Positions 53,147 through 61,925 of a stretch of 64,000 nt of DNA are shown here, piece by piece. Where the stretch lies: NCBI RefSeq assembly GCF_020511115.1, contig NZ_JAJAVH010000002.1:1-64000 (forward strand). Reading direction: 5' to 3'. Positions within the stretch are counted from its first letter, which is position 1, and every line of letters starts with the position of its first letter. The position numbers were made by a program, and so were the translations under genes. The DNA is from Luteimonas panaciterrae (GTDB lineage Bacteria > Pseudomonadota > Gammaproteobacteria > Xanthomonadales > Xanthomonadaceae). Under the pieces are notes generated by a model that ran no database searches, was not told where the DNA came from, and was given only the letters and a program-made list of their open reading frames with translations.

Positions 53147-53198
53147 GCCTAATTAAGCTGAGCCGCGAAGCGGCTTCAGCTCGAATGCATTGTTAGGC
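53147..53198 (-). other. attC recombination site (site A, well preserved)
   Basis: Read on the minus strand, the site starts GCCTAACAATGCATTCGAGC and ends GCTTAATTAGGC. The core GTTAGGC (53192-53198 on plus, GTTRRRY) is paired with an inverse GCCTAAT. The centre folds as AGCTGA-GCCGC-GAA-GCGGC-T-TCAGCT with an extrahelical base, the hallmark of attC. It lies at the 3' end of the DUF2306 cassette gene, overlapping its stop, as expected of a cassette. Confidence 0.8.
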
Positions 53199-53806
53199 AG
53201 CCTTGCAAAGTGATGCCGCGACCGAACGAACCACTCGGCGATCAGTAAATTGGGAATCCAGCAAAGCCACGAAATGGCGGGGTATGCGATTGCCATTGGA
53301 AAGCCCGCCAGCTGGCTCAAGGGTATGTACAGACGAAGTGTCACGGCCGCAAGCGTGAGCGCATAGCTGCGAATCATCCAGCTTCTATGCCCAACAAGAT
53401 CGCCTCGTCTGATGAGGCGATAGGCATTCAACGTGCTGCCCACCCAACAGACTGCCAGCAGGCCAAATCCCAGATGAGAAATCAGGCCGCCCATTGAATG
53501 CGGCGCCAAGATCAACGCTGCAACCCCGCCCATGGCCGCCGCGAGGATGTACAACCGGCCAAGCCAGCGGTGAGCGCCGATGAAACGGTTTCGAAGCCGG
53601 GAATTGAGTTGAAAAGTGTCGGCGATCAGTGCAATCGCTCCGCCCAGAAAATGGGCAAGCGCCGCGACGGGCCAATCCGAAAGAAGGCCACGTACGAATG
53701 GCGGGCGAGCCTCGGGTGCGAGTAGCAACATGGAGATCGCATACCCTGCGACGGCCAGCGCAAGCAGGCTCATGATCAGCCACGCGAATGTCCTTTTCCT
53801 CATCAA
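53153..53806 (-). CDS. DUF2306 membrane protein in an integron-type cassette
   Basis: The product is 217 aa with about seven hydrophobic helices. The DUF2306 features are [18 protein letters not shown] and [21 protein letters not shown], with histidines that could bind haem or metal, though the family is uncharacterised. The C-terminal [15 protein letters not shown] is translated from attC site A itself, so the cassette boundary supplied the stop codon. GC content is visibly lower than in tkt or clpB. Together with the minus orientation and flanking attC sites, this marks acquisition as a cassette. Two ATGs (53806, 53803) are possible starts. Confidence 0.85.
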   Translation of the reverse strand: MMRKRTFAWLIMSLLALAVAGYAISMLLLAPEARPPFVRGLLSDWPVAALAHFLGGAIALIADTFQLNSRLRNRFIGAHRWLGRLYILAAAMGGVAALILAPHSMGGLISHLGFGLLAVCWVGSTLNAYRLIRRGDLVGHRSWMIRSYALTLAAVTLRLYIPLSQLAGFPMAIAYPAISWLCWIPNLLIAEWFVRSRHHFARLPNNAFELKPLRGSA

Positions 53807-53822
53807 TCAACCTCCATTTGCT

Positions 53823-53883
53823 GCCTGATGCCAGAAATTAAGCCGAGCCGTGAAGCGACTTCGGTTTCAATCAATGGTTGGAC
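53823..53883 (-). other. attC-like site B
   Basis: On the minus strand it begins GTCCAACCATTGATTGAAAC, continues through CGAAGTCGC-TTCA-CGGCTCGG and ends GGCTTAATTTCTGGCATCAGGC. The core is GTTGGAC (53877-53883 on plus, GTTRRRY). The inverse core (53823-53829) is degenerate. It has the same orientation and layout as site A and lies immediately upstream of the DUF2306 start. Confidence 0.65.
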
Positions 53884-53981
53884 GGTAATCCCCAGAAAAA
53901 CCGTGCTTCTTGCCGCTAGGCACAAGGGTGCCACCAGCGGCCAACGACCTGCCAGAGACGAATGGGAGGGTTACTAAATGC

Positions 53982-54128
53982 CTACGGGTCAAGCGCGAGG
54001 CATCGGATGAAGTCGTTGTCATATTCATGATAGACAAGCAAATCCATCGCTTGCTCGAGTGTCGCGTTGTTTGGTAGTTGGACAACGATGGAATTGGTGG
54101 ACAGGAGTGCCGATGCTGAATTGCGCAT
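53982..54128 (-). CDS. Possible 48-aa cassette-encoded protein
   Basis: A minus-strand frame from the ATG at 54128 to the TAG at 53982 encodes MRNSASALLSTNSIVVQLPN and then NATLEQAMDLLVYHEYDNDF plus IRCLALDP. The amphipathic second half looks like genuine protein rather than a shadow of another gene. No ribosome site is strong (GATAGAG just ahead of the ATG). The sequence between its stop and site B has no continuous frame and may be a decayed 3' part. I recognise no family. Confidence 0.3.
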   Translation of the reverse strand: MRNSASALLSTNSIVVQLPNNATLEQAMDLLVYHEYDNDFIRCLALDP

Positions 54129-54219
54129 CTCTATCGTGCAATTAGACGTTCAACCTGTGCGAGTTCGCTGGGATCCCGAAACAATACAGTCAGACTGTCA
54201 CGAGAGTGGAGGCCAATAT

Positions 54220-54262
54220 GATGACCCAGGGCCGCGAAGCGGCTCGGCTTGAGTTGTCAGCC
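54220..54262 (-). other. attC-like site C (degenerate)
   Basis: On the minus strand GGCTGACAACTCAAGCCGAG leads into the hairpin GCCGC-TTC-GCGGC. The TGACAACTCAAGCC side matches the consensus of sites A and B; the far side (CCTGGGTCATC) is degraded. A GTTGAAC core at 54148-54154 could be its other end if the site is long (about 115 bp). Confidence 0.45.
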
Positions 54263-54274
54263 AATGCTTACGCG

Positions 54275-54382
54275 TTATCGGCCTTCATTTCTTGAGGCCG
54301 ATACCTCTAGATACATCCCTTCGCGTTGGGCGTCACTGCCTCGTATGAGCTCGTAAGTGATCTCGCCGATGTTGACGATCAC
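54275..54382 (-). CDS. Possible 35-aa cassette-encoded protein
   Basis: A minus-strand frame from a GTG at 54382 (GGGAG about 9 nt upstream) to TAA at 54275 encodes MIVNIGEITYELIRGSDAQR followed by EGMYLEVSASRNEGR. The alternating pattern (IGEITYELIRG...GMYLEVSA) looks like beta-rich protein. It ends just before attC-like site C, the expected cassette layout. The same frame is open to 54877 but upstream reads against the 140-aa membrane gene. It may be a truncated remnant. Confidence 0.35.
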   Translation of the reverse strand: MIVNIGEITYELIRGSDAQREGMYLEVSASRNEGR

Positions 54383-54402
54383 GTCGCCATACTCCCTGTT
54401 TT

Positions 54403-54442
54403 GAATTAGGCCGAGCTGCGAGCCGGTTGAGTGTGTTGTTTG
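54403..54442 (-). other. attC-like site D (degenerate)
   Basis: On the minus strand GCAAACAACACACTCAACCG continues GCTCGCAGCTCGGCCTAATTC. It keeps the AACAA...TCAA...GG and GGCCTAATTC ends of sites A and B but has a damaged central stem. It overlaps the stop of the 140-aa membrane-protein gene, as site A does for the DUF2306 gene. Confidence 0.45.
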
Positions 54443-54828
54443 CGTTCTTCGACGCGGATGCCTACAGCTCGCAGAATAGTGCCCGTGACAAGCGCTCCAA
54501 TGATTGAAGATGGAGTTCCCCAAAGAATCACGGCGATGTAGATCATGGATGCGCCGCCTCCGGTATATGGGCGGACGCAATCGGTGTAGTAAGCGAAAAA
54601 GAGCCACGGAGCGAACAAGAGGCAGGCACCAACGGCTCTCAAAGGATTTGCGGTCACCAGCGAGAGGATGGCTGGGAGCAAAGGAAGGGATAGAAAGATG
54701 CCGAGGGCCCCGAGGAATGACCAGAGGTCGTGTCCGTAGCAAGCAAAGCTGTTGAATGCTTGAATGCTGATGACGCCGGCAATCGCGATGACGCCTGAGA
54801 GAATGGCTTTGCGACGTTGAATCAGCAT
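54406..54828 (-). CDS. Small membrane protein in an integron-type cassette
   Basis: The product is 140 aa with about four hydrophobic helices (roughly 9-25, 32-58, 62-82 and 92-118). One loop is CVRPYTGGGASM. The C-terminal KQHTQPARSSA is read from attC-like site D. GC content is low for this genome. It starts 11 nt past site E, with no ribosome site, as is usual for cassette genes lying against an attC. I do not recognise a family. Confidence 0.6.
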   Translation of the reverse strand: MLIQRRKAILSGVIAIAGVISIQAFNSFACYGHDLWSFLGALGIFLSLPLLPAILSLVTANPLRAVGACLLFAPWLFFAYYTDCVRPYTGGGASMIYIAVILWGTPSSIIGALVTGTILRAVGIRVEERKQHTQPARSSA

Positions 54829-54838
54829 AGGGGCCAGT

Positions 54839-54887
54839 GCCTGGATTAGTCCGAGCCCCGGAACGGGGCTGGTTCAAATGGTCTACC
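54839..54887 (-). other. attC-like site E (array end beside clpB)
   Basis: On the minus strand GGTAGACCATTTGAACC leads into AGCCCCG-TTC-CGGGGCT and then CGGACTAATCCAGGC. The perfect 7-bp central hairpin (54854-54870) and the CATTTGAACC/GGACTAATCC flanks follow the attC pattern, but both outer cores are degenerate. It marks the edge of the low-GC block. Confidence 0.45.
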
Positions 54888-54971
54888 GCGGCATGCTACT
54901 CCAGCACAGCAGGCGCCCGCGGGCCATGGATCAGGTCGCGGAACCGTAAAAAAGGCGGAGGTCGGCGCCGC

Positions 54972-54999
54972 CTTGAAACCCGCATCGGCACCCGCATTT
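54972..54999 (+). promoter_or_regulatory. Sigma-32 heat-shock promoter of clpB
   Basis: CTTGAAA (54972-54978), 13 nt, then CCGCATTT (54992-54999) matches the sigma-32 consensus CTTGAAA-N11-16-CCCCATNT with one mismatch. Transcription would start about 40 nt before the clpB ATG. clpB is a classical sigma-32 gene, so the placement is convincing. Confidence 0.8.
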
Positions 55000-55046
55000 C
55001 AGGAGCATTGCCGGCTCCGCGCCGGCCGATTTCCGAGGCAATCCCG

Positions 55047-57632
55047 ATGCGAATGGACAAACTCACCTCGCGTTTCCAGCAGGCGCTGGCCGACGCGCAG
55101 TCGCTGGCCGTGGGCCGCGACCACAACCTGATCGAGCCGGCGCACCTGCTGCTGGCCCTGCTCGACCAGCAGGGCGGCGGGACCCGGCCGCTGCTGACCC
55201 AGGCCGGCGTCAACGTGCCCGTGTTGCGTGAGCGGCTGACCGAGGCGCTGGACAAGCTGCCGAAGGTGTCAGGGCAGGCCGGCCAGATTTCCGTCGGCAA
55301 CGATCTCGGCCGCCTGCTCAACGTGACCGACAAGCTGGCGCAGCAGAAGGGCGATGCCTTCATCGCCTCGGAGCTGTTCGTGCTGGCGGCGCTCGACGAC
55401 AACGGCGATGCCGGCCGGGCACTGAAGGCGGCGGGCGCCGACAAACGCAAGCTGGAAGCGGCGATCGATGCCATGCGCGGCGGCGAATCGGTGAAGGACG
55501 AAAACGCCGAGGACGCGCGGCAGGCGCTGGAGAAATTCACGATCGACCTCACTGCGCGCGCCGAGAGCGGCAAGCTCGATCCGGTGGTCGGTCGCGACGA
55601 GGAAATCCGCCGAACGATCCAGGTGCTGCAACGCCGCACCAAGAACAATCCCGTGCTGATCGGCGAGCCTGGCGTCGGCAAGACCGCCATCGTCGAAGGG
55701 CTGGCACAACGCATTATCAACAACGAAGTGCCGGAAGGCTTGCGCGGCAAGCGCGTGCTCTCGCTCGACATGGGCGCGCTGATCGCCGGTGCCAAATATC
55801 GCGGTGAATTCGAGGAGCGCCTGAAAGCGGTGTTGAACGATCTTGCCAAGAACGAAGGCCAGATCATCCTCTTCATCGACGAGCTGCACACCATGGTCGG
55901 CGCCGGCAAGGCGGAAGGCGCCATGGATGCCGGCAACATGCTCAAGCCCGCGCTCGCTCGCGGTGAGCTGCACTGCATCGGCGCGACCACGCTCGACGAG
56001 TACCGCAAGTACGTCGAGAAGGACGCGGCACTGGAGCGCCGTTTCCAGAAGGTTTTCGTTGGCGAGCCGAGCGTGGAGGACACCATCGCCATTCTGCGCG
56101 GCCTGAAGGAGCGCTATGCCGTGCATCACGGCGTGGAGATCACCGACCCGGCCATCGTCGCCGCGGCCACGCTGTCGCATCGCTACATCAGCGACCGCCA
56201 GCTGCCAGACAAGGCCATCGACCTGATGGACGAGGCCGCCTCGCGCATCCGCATGGAGATCGACTCCAAGCCGGAGGAGCTCGACCGCAAGGAGCGCCGT
56301 CTGATCCAGCTCAAGATCCAGCGCGAAGCGCTGAAGAAGGAGAAGGACGACGCCTCCAAGCAGCGTCTGGCCGATCTCGAGAAAGAAATCGAAACGCTCG
56401 AGCGCGAATACAACGATCTGGAAGAAGTGTGGAAGGCCGAGAAGGCCACGCTGCAGGGCGCGACCAAGATCAAGGAGCAGATCGAGCAGGCCAAGTTGGA
56501 ACTCGAGGCCGCGCAGCGTCGTCAGGATTACGCCAAGATGAGCGAGATCCAGTACGGCATGCTGCCGGAATTGGAGAAGCAGCTCAAGGCGGCGCAGGAA
56601 GCAGAGACGCAGGGCTTCAAGCTGCTGCAGGATCGCGTCACCGCCGAGGAGATCGCCGAGGTCGTGTCGCGCTGGACCGGCATCCCGGTCAGCAAGATGC
56701 TCGAAGGCGAGCGCGAGAAGCTGCTGAAGATGGAGGACGCGCTGAAGACGCGTGTCGTCGGTCAGGAAGAAGCGATCCGCGTCGTCTCCGATGCCGTGCG
56801 CCGTTCGCGCGCCGGTCTCTCCGATCCGAATCGGCCGAGCGGATCATTCCTGTTCCTTGGCCCGACCGGTGTCGGCAAGACCGAGCTGTGCAAGGCGTTG
56901 GCGGAATTCCTGTTCGATAGTTCGGACGCGATGATTCGCATCGACATGAGCGAGTTCATGGAGAAGCACAGCGTCGCCCGTTTGATCGGCGCGCCTCCGG
57001 GCTATGTCGGTTACGAGGAAGGCGGTTATCTCACCGAGGCCGTGCGCCGTCGTCCGTACAGCGTGATCCTGCTCGACGAAGTCGAGAAGGCGCATCCGGA
57101 CGTGTTCAACGTGCTGCTGCAGGTGCTCGACGACGGCCGCCTCACCGATGGTCAGGGCCGCACCGTTGATTTCCGCAATACGGTGATCGTGATGACGTCC
57201 AACCTGGGCTCGCATCAGATCCAGGAACTGGCCGGCGACGATTCACCCGAAGCCTATACGCAGATGAAGGCGGCGGTGATGGGCGTGGTGCAGGCGCACT
57301 TCCGTCCTGAGTTCATCAACCGCCTCGACGACATCGTCGTGTTCCATCCGCTCGACAAGGTGCAGATCAAGGCGATCGCGAGGATCCAGATGCGCGGCCT
57401 GGAGAAGCGGCTGGCCGAGCGCGGGCTGCGCATCACCGTCAGCTACAAGGCGTTCGAACTGCTCGGCAACGTCGGCTTCGATCCGGTCTACGGCGCGCGT
57501 CCGCTCAAGCGTGCGATCCAGCAGCAGTTGGAGAATCCGCTGGCGCAGAAGATCCTCGCGGGCGAGTTCGCCAACGGCGACACCGTGCAGGTCGATGCGC
57601 AGGGCGGACAACTGGAGTTCGTGAAGGCCTGA
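55047..57632 (+). CDS. clpB: ATP-dependent disaggregase ClpB
   Basis: The product is 861 aa from the ATG at 55047, with GAGG about 8 nt upstream; an ATG 6 nt on is the alternative, and open sequence upstream to 54837 is not homologous. It dissolves protein aggregates with DnaK. The N-domain (about 1-145) is followed by NBD1 with Walker [10 protein letters not shown] (about 206) and Walker [10 protein letters not shown]. The M-domain coiled coil spans about 410-530. NBD2 has GPTGVGKTE (about 605), [16 protein letters not shown] and the C-terminal [10 protein letters not shown] sensor. Its length matches the E. coli protein closely. It is controlled by the sigma-32 promoter just upstream and convergent with the antiporter gene. 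Confidence 0.98.
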   Translation: MRMDKLTSRFQQALADAQSLAVGRDHNLIEPAHLLLALLDQQGGGTRPLLTQAGVNVPVLRERLTEALDKLPKVSGQAGQISVGNDLGRLLNVTDKLAQQKGDAFIASELFVLAALDDNGDAGRALKAAGADKRKLEAAIDAMRGGESVKDENAEDARQALEKFTIDLTARAESGKLDPVVGRDEEIRRTIQVLQRRTKNNPVLIGEPGVGKTAIVEGLAQRIINNEVPEGLRGKRVLSLDMGALIAGAKYRGEFEERLKAVLNDLAKNEGQIILFIDELHTMVGAGKAEGAMDAGNMLKPALARGELHCIGATTLDEYRKYVEKDAALERRFQKVFVGEPSVEDTIAILRGLKERYAVHHGVEITDPAIVAAATLSHRYISDRQLPDKAIDLMDEAASRIRMEIDSKPEELDRKERRLIQLKIQREALKKEKDDASKQRLADLEKEIETLEREYNDLEEVWKAEKATLQGATKIKEQIEQAKLELEAAQRRQDYAKMSEIQYGMLPELEKQLKAAQEAETQGFKLLQDRVTAEEIAEVVSRWTGIPVSKMLEGEREKLLKMEDALKTRVVGQEEAIRVVSDAVRRSRAGLSDPNRPSGSFLFLGPTGVGKTELCKALAEFLFDSSDAMIRIDMSEFMEKHSVARLIGAPPGYVGYEEGGYLTEAVRRRPYSVILLDEVEKAHPDVFNVLLQVLDDGRLTDGQGRTVDFRNTVIVMTSNLGSHQIQELAGDDSPEAYTQMKAAVMGVVQAHFRPEFINRLDDIVVFHPLDKVQIKAIARIQMRGLEKRLAERGLRITVSYKAFELLGNVGFDPVYGARPLKRAIQQQLENPLAQKILAGEFANGDTVQVDAQGGQLEFVKA

Positions 57633-57643
57633 CGATATCCGGC

Positions 57644-57670
57644 GACGCCTTCTCTGGTCGAGAAGGCGTC
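57644..57670. terminator. Hairpin between convergent clpB and antiporter genes
   Basis: A perfect 11-bp stem GACGCCTTCTC/GAGAAGGCGTC (57644-57654 with 57660-57670, 5-nt loop) fills the 40-nt gap. T-runs are poor on both sides, so it may act as a weak bidirectional terminator. Confidence 0.5.
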
Positions 57671-57672
57671 GT

Positions 57673-59349
57673 TCAGGCGGGATGCGTCCGCAGCTGTCTG
57701 TAAGGCGGCGTTGCCATCACCATTTCGGCCAGCGAGTAGGCAAGCTCGCGTTCGGCCAATACCGCGCCATCGGCGCCGTGCGCGAGCAGATGTTTCACTT
57801 CGGCATCGCTGTGCGCGCGTGCGAGCACGGTGATCTCCGGGTTCAGCGCCTTGAGTCGCGCGATGGTCTCGCCGGCCTCCAGCGCTTGCGGAATGGCGAA
57901 CACCGCGAGCTTGGCGCGTTCCGGCGCGGCTTCCAGCAACACGCGCTCGACGGCGGCATTGCCACGGATCGTCGGCATGCCCATCGCGCGCGCATGCGCG
58001 ACGCGATCGGTTTCGTCCTCGATCACGACGACCGGCACGCCACGTTCCTGCAGCAGCTTGGCGAGCTGGCTGCCCACGCGCCCGAAGCCGACCACGATGG
58101 CGTGGTCGACGATGTTGTCCGGCAGCTTCACCGGCTCGTCGACGGGATCGACGGTCTTTGCGGCGTTGCGTGCCTCCCAGCGATCGAGCAGCGTGAACAG
58201 GAATGGATTCGCCACGATCGAGAGCAGGGCGCCGGCGAGGATCAGGTCGCGCGCGTTTTCCGTGAGAACTCCCATGTCGACGCCGAGCGAGGCGAGGATG
58301 AAGGAGAACTCGCCGATCTGCGACAGGCTCACCGCGATCGTCAGTGCGGTCAGCTTCGGCAGCTTCAGCATGCGCACGATCAGCAGCGCGACCGAGGCAT
58401 TGCCAAGAATGATGATCGCGAAGGTGGCCAGCACCAGCCAGGGATGATCCACCAGGATCGAGGGATTGAACAGCATGCCCACCGAGACGAAGAACAGCAC
58501 CGCGAAGGCATCGCGCATCGGCAGCGAATCATTGGCGGCCTTGTGGCCGAACTCCGACTCGTTGAGCAGCATGCCGGCGAAGAACGCGCCGAGTGCGAAC
58601 GACACGCCGAACAGTTCGGCGGCGCCGAACGCCACGCCCATCGCCAGCGCCAGCACGCACAGGGTGAACAGTTCGCGCGAGCCGGTGCCGGCGACGCGTT
58701 CCAGTGTCCACGGGATCGCGCGCTTGCCGACGACGAGCATCACCGCGATGAAGGCGCAGACCTTCAGCAGCGTGAGGCCGAGCGCTGCGAGGATGCTGCC
58801 GATTCCCTGGCTTTCGCCGCCATTCATCGCACCGGCCAGGGCGGGCAGCAACACCAGCGCCAGCACCATCGCCAAGTCTTCGACGATCAACCAGCCGATC
58901 GCGATGCGGCCGCGGCGTGTCTCCAGCAGCCGCCGTTCTTCGAGCGCGCGCAACACGACCACGGTGCTCGCCACCGAAAGTGCGAGGCCGTAGACGACTC
59001 CGTTCATCGCCGGCCAACCCATCGCCAGCGACAGGCCAAGGCCAAGCAATGTCACCACCGTGATTTGCGCGACCGCGCCGGGGATGGCGACGGCCTTTAC
59101 CTCCATCAGATCCTTCAGCGAGAAATGCAAACCGACCCCGAACATCAGCAGAATCACGCCGATTTCCGCCAATTGCGGCGCCAGCGTCTGATCAGCGACA
59201 AAACCGGGTGTGAACGGCCCGGCGATGATGCCCGCGACCAGATAGCCGACTAGTGGTGACAGCCGCAATCGCTGCGCGATCAGCCCCAGCACGAAGGCCA
59301 GGACGAAACCGATGCAGAGAATGGCGATGAGGGAAGTGTGGTGCGGCAT
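57673..59349 (-). CDS. ybaL: YbaL-type CPA2 cation:proton antiporter
   Basis: The product is 558 aa. Twelve to thirteen membrane helices form a CPA2 Na+/H+ exchanger domain (about 1-385), with SPLVGYLVAGIIAGPF, IGVILLMFGVGLHFS and LFFVSVGMLFNPS. A cytoplasmic RCK/TrkA-N domain (about 415-530) begins HAIVVGFGRVGSQLAKLL, a Rossmann nucleotide-binding motif, with VVIEDETD after it. The layout matches YbaL/RosB and KefB-like proteins. Potassium or sodium efflux is likely, with nucleotide control; no KefG-like partner is adjacent. It is convergent with clpB and upstream of nothing obvious on its strand. Confidence 0.92.
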   Translation of the reverse strand: MPHHTSLIAILCIGFVLAFVLGLIAQRLRLSPLVGYLVAGIIAGPFTPGFVADQTLAPQLAEIGVILLMFGVGLHFSLKDLMEVKAVAIPGAVAQITVVTLLGLGLSLAMGWPAMNGVVYGLALSVASTVVVLRALEERRLLETRRGRIAIGWLIVEDLAMVLALVLLPALAGAMNGGESQGIGSILAALGLTLLKVCAFIAVMLVVGKRAIPWTLERVAGTGSRELFTLCVLALAMGVAFGAAELFGVSFALGAFFAGMLLNESEFGHKAANDSLPMRDAFAVLFFVSVGMLFNPSILVDHPWLVLATFAIIILGNASVALLIVRMLKLPKLTALTIAVSLSQIGEFSFILASLGVDMGVLTENARDLILAGALLSIVANPFLFTLLDRWEARNAAKTVDPVDEPVKLPDNIVDHAIVVGFGRVGSQLAKLLQERGVPVVVIEDETDRVAHARAMGMPTIRGNAAVERVLLEAAPERAKLAVFAIPQALEAGETIARLKALNPEITVLARAHSDAEVKHLLAHGADGAVLAERELAYSLAEMVMATPPYRQLRTHPA

Positions 59350-59436
59350 CGGCGACTCCGTCGTGCGATTACGTCGATGATGACGGGCGCATGCGAATCA
59401 TGCAAATCCGTCGGTGTGGGGTGTATCCGTAATGAC

Positions 59437-59468
59437 AGAAAAAAGAAACCCCGCGAAGGCGGGGTTTC
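59437..59468 (-). terminator. Intrinsic terminator of the TonB-receptor gene at 59499
   Basis: On the minus strand GAAACCCCGC/GCGGGGTTTC form a 10-bp stem (59468-59459 with 59454-59445, 4-nt loop), followed by CTTTTTTCTG-like T-rich sequence. It lies 31 nt after the receptor stop. Confidence 0.9.
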
Positions 59469-59498
59469 CATGCGAAACGGGTGACGCGGTGTGTGGCA

Positions 59499-61898
59499 TC
59501 ACCATTTGTATCCGATCTTGCCGTAGACGTAGGCACCGTTGAAGCCGAAGGGCGAATTGCGCGGATATACCAGCTGGCCGAAGTTGGAGGTCGCGAACAT
59601 GTACTCGTCCGGATACTCGTCGGTGACGTTGTCGCCGCCGAGCGTGAAGCTCCAGGGGCCGGTCTTGTAGGTCGCGGACAAATCCAGCAGCCATTTCGCG
59701 CCGAACGTCTGGTCGAGGGCCGGATTGGTGTTGAGCACGGTGAACTCGCCGTAGCGGGTGAGGCCGGCGGTGAAGTTCCAGTGCTCGCTGGTCCAGTTGC
59801 CGCCGAGGAACAGCTTGTCACGCGGGGCGCCCTTGGTGATGCGGCCCTGTTCGACACGTCCGATGCGCTGCAAGTTCAGTCCGCCCGCCGTCAGCTCCGG
59901 CGGATTCGGCGCGATCTTCTCGATCGTGGTCTTGTTGTAGTTGTAGCCCAGCGTGAAGTCCAGCTTGCCGGCGTCGAGATTCCAGCTGTAAGTACCGACG
60001 ATGTCGATGCCCTTGGTGCTGGTGTCGACGGCGTTGGTGAAATAGCGGCCGCCGGTGACGCCGAAGATGCCGCGGTTCTCGAGGAATGCGGTGACTGCGG
60101 GGCCGATCAGGTTTTCGGAAAGGATGATGCGATCGTCGATGTCGATGCGATAGGCATCGGCGGTGATGTAGAGATTCTCGATCGGTTGCAGCACCAGTCC
60201 GAGGCCGTAGTTGTTCGACTCCTCGGCCTTCAGCGGTTCGGCGCCGAGGGCGATCGCCACCGGATTGTTGACGGCGAAGGTACGCAGGTCGAAGGGAACG
60301 CCGCCGATGAAGTTGGTCGCGGTCGACTGGAAGAACTGTTGCTGCAGCGAAGGCGCGCGGAAGCCGGTGGATACGGTGCCGCGCAGCGCCACCTTGTCGG
60401 TGAAGGCATAGCGTGCCGAGAGCTTGCCGGTGGTGATGTCGCCGAAGTCGCTGTACTTCTCGTAGCGCGTGGCGAGACCGGCGGAGAACTTCTCGGTCAG
60501 GTCCGCTTCCAGGTCGAGGTAGGCGGAGTAGCTGTGACGATCGTGATCGCCGCTGTCACCGGGCGTGAATCCCGGGAACACCTGCGCACCTGGTGCCGCG
60601 CGGCCGCCGTTGGGCAGGGGCACCAGTCCGTCGAGATACGAAGCCGGTTCGCCCGCCGTCTGCTTGAAGCGCTCGCCGCGCCACTCGACGCCGAAGGCGA
60701 AGGTGAGCGGATACTGCAAGCCCACATCGAAGTTGCGATTGACGTCGAGGTTCAGCACGTTCTGGGTGACGGACAAGGCGCCGGCATAGAAATCACGCGG
60801 CGAGGCATTCCCCATGCTGCGGTTGAGGCTGTTCTCGACCTCGAAGCTGAGATGGTTGTAGCCATAGTTGTAGCTGAGATCGACGTTCCAGTCGTCGGCG
60901 ATCACGCCGCGCATGCCGAGCACGAGGGCGCGGTCCTTGGCGACGTTCCGAATCAATGGCAGGAAGCCGTCGGGATAGATTTCCGGGTTGTTGCGCGCAT
61001 CGCCTGCGGGGCGGTAGAAGCCGTTGGAGAGCGCGTCGCGATTGCTGGCCGTGCCGAAGGAATAGAAGCTCACGCCTTCGGCGGCGTCGAATTCGGTGTT
61101 GTAGGAGACCGCGCCCTGGTCGATCTCGGGATCGCCATAGCGCTGTACGACGCGACCGAACGGCGGCGCGGAAGTCGAATAGGCACCGGTGTAGGGGCGT
61201 GCGCGATTAGTGTAGTCCTCGTGCTTGCCTTCCGCGGCGAGATGCAGCTTGCCGCGCTCGCCGGCATAACCGAGACCGATGTCGCCGGTGAGCCCGTACT
61301 GCTTGCCGTCGCCGGCACTGTATTGGCCCGCCTGCACAGCGATGCTGCCGCCGGAGCCGCTGCCTTTCAGCACCACGTTGATCACGCCGGCGATGGCATC
61401 GGAGCCGTACTGCGCCGAGGCGCCGTCGCGCAGCACTTCGACGCGCTCCACGGCGGCGACCGGAATCGCATTGAGATCGACCGGAGAGGAGCCACGCCCC
61501 TGCGTGTCGTTGAGGTTGATCAGCGCGGTGGAGTGGCGGCGCTTGCCGTTGACCAGCACGAGTACCTGATCCGGTGCGAGTCCGCGCAACTGCGCCGGGC
61601 GCACGGCGTTGCTGCCATCGCTGATCGCAGGTCGCGGAAAATTGAGCGAGGGCACGGCCCGTGCCAGTGCGGTGGCGAGTTCGCTGCTGCCGGTGGCTTG
61701 CAGCGTCTCGGGCGTGATGATGTCAATTGGTGATTGCGATTCGGCGACGGTGCGGTCGCTCACGCGAGTACCGGTGACAACAAGAGTGTCGAGCGTATTG
61801 GTGGTCTTGGGCTGGCTTTCGGCGGGGGCTGTCTGGGCCAGTGCGGGGGAGGAAACGAGGGCAAACAACAGTGCTGCTGACAACGGAGTACGGCGCAT
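59499..61898 (-). CDS. TonB-dependent outer-membrane receptor (tandem copy 1)
   Basis: The product is 799 aa with a signal peptide ending SSPALAQTAPA. A TonB-box-like LDTLVVTGTR is followed by the plug (PIDIITPETLQATGSSELATAL; DQVLVLVNGKRRH; VERVEVLRDGASAQYGSDAIAGVINVVLK). A barrel ends with the aromatic GKIGYKW. The GGAG site lies 7 nt before the ATG. The ligand is unknown. The downstream half matches the partial receptor at 62098-64000 almost segment by segment (for example TGFRAPSLQQQF, GAEPLKAEES, DIDDRIILSENL), so the two are tandem paralogues. Its promoter overlaps a palindrome at 61926-61940. Confidence 0.93.
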   Translation of the reverse strand: MRRTPLSAALLFALVSSPALAQTAPAESQPKTTNTLDTLVVTGTRVSDRTVAESQSPIDIITPETLQATGSSELATALARAVPSLNFPRPAISDGSNAVRPAQLRGLAPDQVLVLVNGKRRHSTALINLNDTQGRGSSPVDLNAIPVAAVERVEVLRDGASAQYGSDAIAGVINVVLKGSGSGGSIAVQAGQYSAGDGKQYGLTGDIGLGYAGERGKLHLAAEGKHEDYTNRARPYTGAYSTSAPPFGRVVQRYGDPEIDQGAVSYNTEFDAAEGVSFYSFGTASNRDALSNGFYRPAGDARNNPEIYPDGFLPLIRNVAKDRALVLGMRGVIADDWNVDLSYNYGYNHLSFEVENSLNRSMGNASPRDFYAGALSVTQNVLNLDVNRNFDVGLQYPLTFAFGVEWRGERFKQTAGEPASYLDGLVPLPNGGRAAPGAQVFPGFTPGDSGDHDRHSYSAYLDLEADLTEKFSAGLATRYEKYSDFGDITTGKLSARYAFTDKVALRGTVSTGFRAPSLQQQFFQSTATNFIGGVPFDLRTFAVNNPVAIALGAEPLKAEESNNYGLGLVLQPIENLYITADAYRIDIDDRIILSENLIGPAVTAFLENRGIFGVTGGRYFTNAVDTSTKGIDIVGTYSWNLDAGKLDFTLGYNYNKTTIEKIAPNPPELTAGGLNLQRIGRVEQGRITKGAPRDKLFLGGNWTSEHWNFTAGLTRYGEFTVLNTNPALDQTFGAKWLLDLSATYKTGPWSFTLGGDNVTDEYPDEYMFATSNFGQLVYPRNSPFGFNGAYVYGKIGYKW

Positions 61899-61925
61899 GG
61901 AACGACTCCTGAACAGGGTGGCGTC

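Noticed and set aside
53867-54085. 72-codon minus-strand frame overlapping attC-like site B
   Set aside because: The sequence is Ser/Thr/Arg-rich and unstructured; the 48-aa frame overlapping it looks more protein-like and fits the cassette layout better.
54275-54877. 200-codon minus-strand frame as one gene
   Set aside because: Its first 160 codons lie opposite in frame to a hydrophobic membrane protein and are low-complexity; only the last 35 codons look coding.
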